Assembly: GCA_020431135.1 (NCBI GenBank)
Contig: JAGQIT010000376.1
Span: 1-6,003 of the forward strand
Source: Myxococcales bacterium
Lineage (GTDB): Bacteria > Myxococcota_A > Polyangia > Nannocystales > Nannocystaceae
Direction of reading: 5' to 3'
DNA length: 6,003 nt
A program made the translations under genes and the position numbers. The number at the start of each line of letters is the position of its first letter. The first letter of the stretch is position 1. The notes beneath the pieces are model-generated. The model was not told the origin of the DNA. It did no database searches and was given only the letters and a program-made list of their open reading frames with translations. This document shows positions 4,754-6,003 of this stretch, piece by piece.

Positions 4754-6003
4754 GTGCAGGCGACGGACACAGGCCGCGCGAAGGCGATGATCGGCACGAC
4801 CCTCGCGGGTCGCTACCGCATCGACGCCCTCCTCGGCGAGGGCGGGATGGGGGCGGTCTACCGCGGCCACCATCTCCACCTCAAACGCGACTTCGCGATC
4901 AAGGTCCTGCACCCGGACATCACCCGCGATCCGGACGTCGGCCGCCGCTTCGAGCGCGAGGCCCAGAGCGCCGCCCGCCTCGACCACGTCAACTGCATCC
5001 AGGTGACGGAGTTCGGGACCACCGACGACGGCACCCGCTACATGGTGATGCAGCTCCTCGAGGGGCTCGAGCTCCACGACCTGATCCGCGGGCCGATGGA
5101 GCCGCTGCGCGCGCTCGACCTCTTCCTCCAGATCCTCGCCGGCCTCGAGCACGCCCACGGCCGCGGCGTCGTCCACCGCGACCTCAAGCCGCAGAACGTC
5201 TTCGTCAGCCGCGAGTCCGACGGCAAGGAGATCCTCAAGATCGTCGACTTCGGCATCGCCAAGCTGGTCTCGGGCGAGGGCGCCGGCGAGGCGATGACGC
5301 GGGCCGGGATGGTCTTCGGGACGCCGCTCTACATGAGCCCGGAGCAGTGCCTCGGCGTCCAGGTCGACGCCCGCTCCGACCTCTACTCGGCCGGGATCCT
5401 CCTCTACCTGATGCTCTCGGGGAAGCTGCCCTTCGTCAGCGACGACCCGGTCGCGGTGATCCGCATGCAGGTCAGCCAAGACCCGCCGCCGCTCCCGGAG
5501 AGCGTCCCCGAGGACCTCGCGGCGATCGTCTTCCGCCTCCTCGCCAAGCAGCGCGACGCCCGCTTCCCCGACGCCAAGACCGTCCGAAAGCTCCTCCAGA
5601 GCTACCGCAAGGGGCTCGCCTCGCGCCTCGCCCGCGGCGAGGGCGACCGCCCGATCACCCGGCGGATGTCCGCCCTCGCACCGACGCCGGCCTTCCACAC
5701 CGACCTCCCCGACGCCCTCAAGCCGCGCGAGACCAGCCGCTTCGAGCTCGGCCGCGCGACGCCGTGGCTCGTCGGCGTCGCCATCGTCGGCCTCGTCAGC
5801 GCCGCGGTGATCGTCGTTCTCTTCGGCGGCCAGGCGGTCGAGGTCGACGAGACCGGCGAGGCCTCCGCGGCCGCGGCGTCGGGCGCCTCCGCGGAGGCGA
5901 GCGACGGCGGCGAGGAGCCGGCGCCGCCCGAGGTCGCGGGCCCGACCGACGACGAGCTCGCGGCGATCGACGCCGCCTTCCGCGAGAACCGCTACGACGA
6001 GGG
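4754..6003 (+). CDS. Transmembrane Ser/Thr protein kinase (Hanks type), C-terminus beyond window
   Basis: The first 416 residues are visible and no stop is reached by the right edge. The kinase domain spans about residues 21-290 with all standard motifs: GEGGMGAVY (28-36), AIK Lys50, alphaC Glu69 (19 residues on, the usual distance), HRDLKPQN from His141 with catalytic Asp143, DFG 165-167, and FGTPLYMSPE ending at Glu197. The activation loop has Thr and Ser residues available for phosphorylation. A basic juxtamembrane linker follows, then one hydrophobic helix at about 338-359 (WLVGVAIVGLVSAAVIVVLF), then an acidic Ala/Glu/Gly-rich stretch and the start of a helical segment (DDELAAIDAAFRENRYDEG) that could open a TPR-like repeat. 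This is the PknB-like plan: cytoplasmic kinase, one membrane pass, outside sensor. It likely senses a signal at the envelope and phosphorylates cytoplasmic proteins. It starts 129 bases after the divergent kinase in the same direction, so joint transcription is plausible. The sensor domain cannot be judged. Confidence 0.92.
   Translation, partial: MQATDTGRAKAMIGTTLAGRYRIDALLGEGGMGAVYRGHHLHLKRDFAIKVLHPDITRDPDVGRRFEREAQSAARLDHVNCIQVTEFGTTDDGTRYMVMQLLEGLELHDLIRGPMEPLRALDLFLQILAGLEHAHGRGVVHRDLKPQNVFVSRESDGKEILKIVDFGIAKLVSGEGAGEAMTRAGMVFGTPLYMSPEQCLGVQVDARSDLYSAGILLYLMLSGKLPFVSDDPVAVIRMQVSQDPPPLPESVPEDLAAIVFRLLAKQRDARFPDAKTVRKLLQSYRKGLASRLARGEGDRPITRRMSALAPTPAFHTDLPDALKPRETSRFELGRATPWLVGVAIVGLVSAAVIVVLFGGQAVEVDETGEASAAAASGASAEASDGGEEPAPPEVAGPTDDELAAIDAAFRENRYDE

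Noticed and set aside
4661..5698. A 345-codon minus-strand open frame opposite the second kinase
   Set aside because: It is an antisense shadow of the same codon bias. The plus strand carries every Hanks kinase motif in order.

Overview
The window is about 70% GC by eye, with coding regions that almost always end codons in G or C (CTC, GTC, ATC, GAG, CGC). All three recognisable genes lie on the plus strand. Two adjacent Hanks-type Ser/Thr kinases are present. One is a large kinase-ATPase-TPR fusion and the other a one-pass membrane kinase. This combination, with the codon bias, suggests a predatory or social deltaproteobacterium (Myxococcota, for example a Nannocystales/Haliangiales/Polyangiales-type genome). 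That assignment is an inference from style, not from a marker gene.

Layout. (1) 1-425 is the C-terminal half of a crotonase-fold enoyl-CoA hydratase/isomerase that runs in from the left. (2) 426-1099 is a 674-base stretch with no convincing gene. It has mixed third-position composition, a strong GC hairpin (823-850), an operator-like inverted repeat (903-920), an extended -10 promoter candidate (983-991), and two overlapping, mutually exclusive hairpins (1025-1057) just ahead of the first kinase. (3) 1100-4624 is a 1174-residue soluble protein with an N-terminal Ser/Thr kinase domain, a central STAND/AAA_16-like ATPase region, a winged-helix-like segment and a long helical TPR-type tail. (4) 4625-4753 is a 129-base spacer with a hairpin close to the next ribosome binding site. 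(5) 4754-6003 is a second Ser/Thr kinase with an intact catalytic core, one transmembrane helix and the start of an outside domain. It runs off the right edge.

How they may work together. The two kinases share orientation and have no obvious terminator between them, so they may be co-transcribed and form a signalling pair. The second has every standard catalytic motif (GEGGMGAVY, Lys50, Glu69, HRD, DFG, SPE) and a membrane anchor. The first is unusual in several independent places: HED instead of HRD, an acidic Thr-free activation loop, a roughly 46-residue Ser/Thr-rich insertion between the beta3 Lys and the alphaC Glu, and eroded Walker A and Walker B motifs in its ATPase. It could be a constitutively active non-RD kinase or a scaffold/substrate of the second kinase. 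The crotonase fragment looks metabolically unrelated and is separated by the long gap.

Nothing here is a clear mobile element, CRISPR array, tRNA or rRNA. The best candidate for something new is the divergent kinase-ATPase fusion together with its structured leader and its canonical neighbour.
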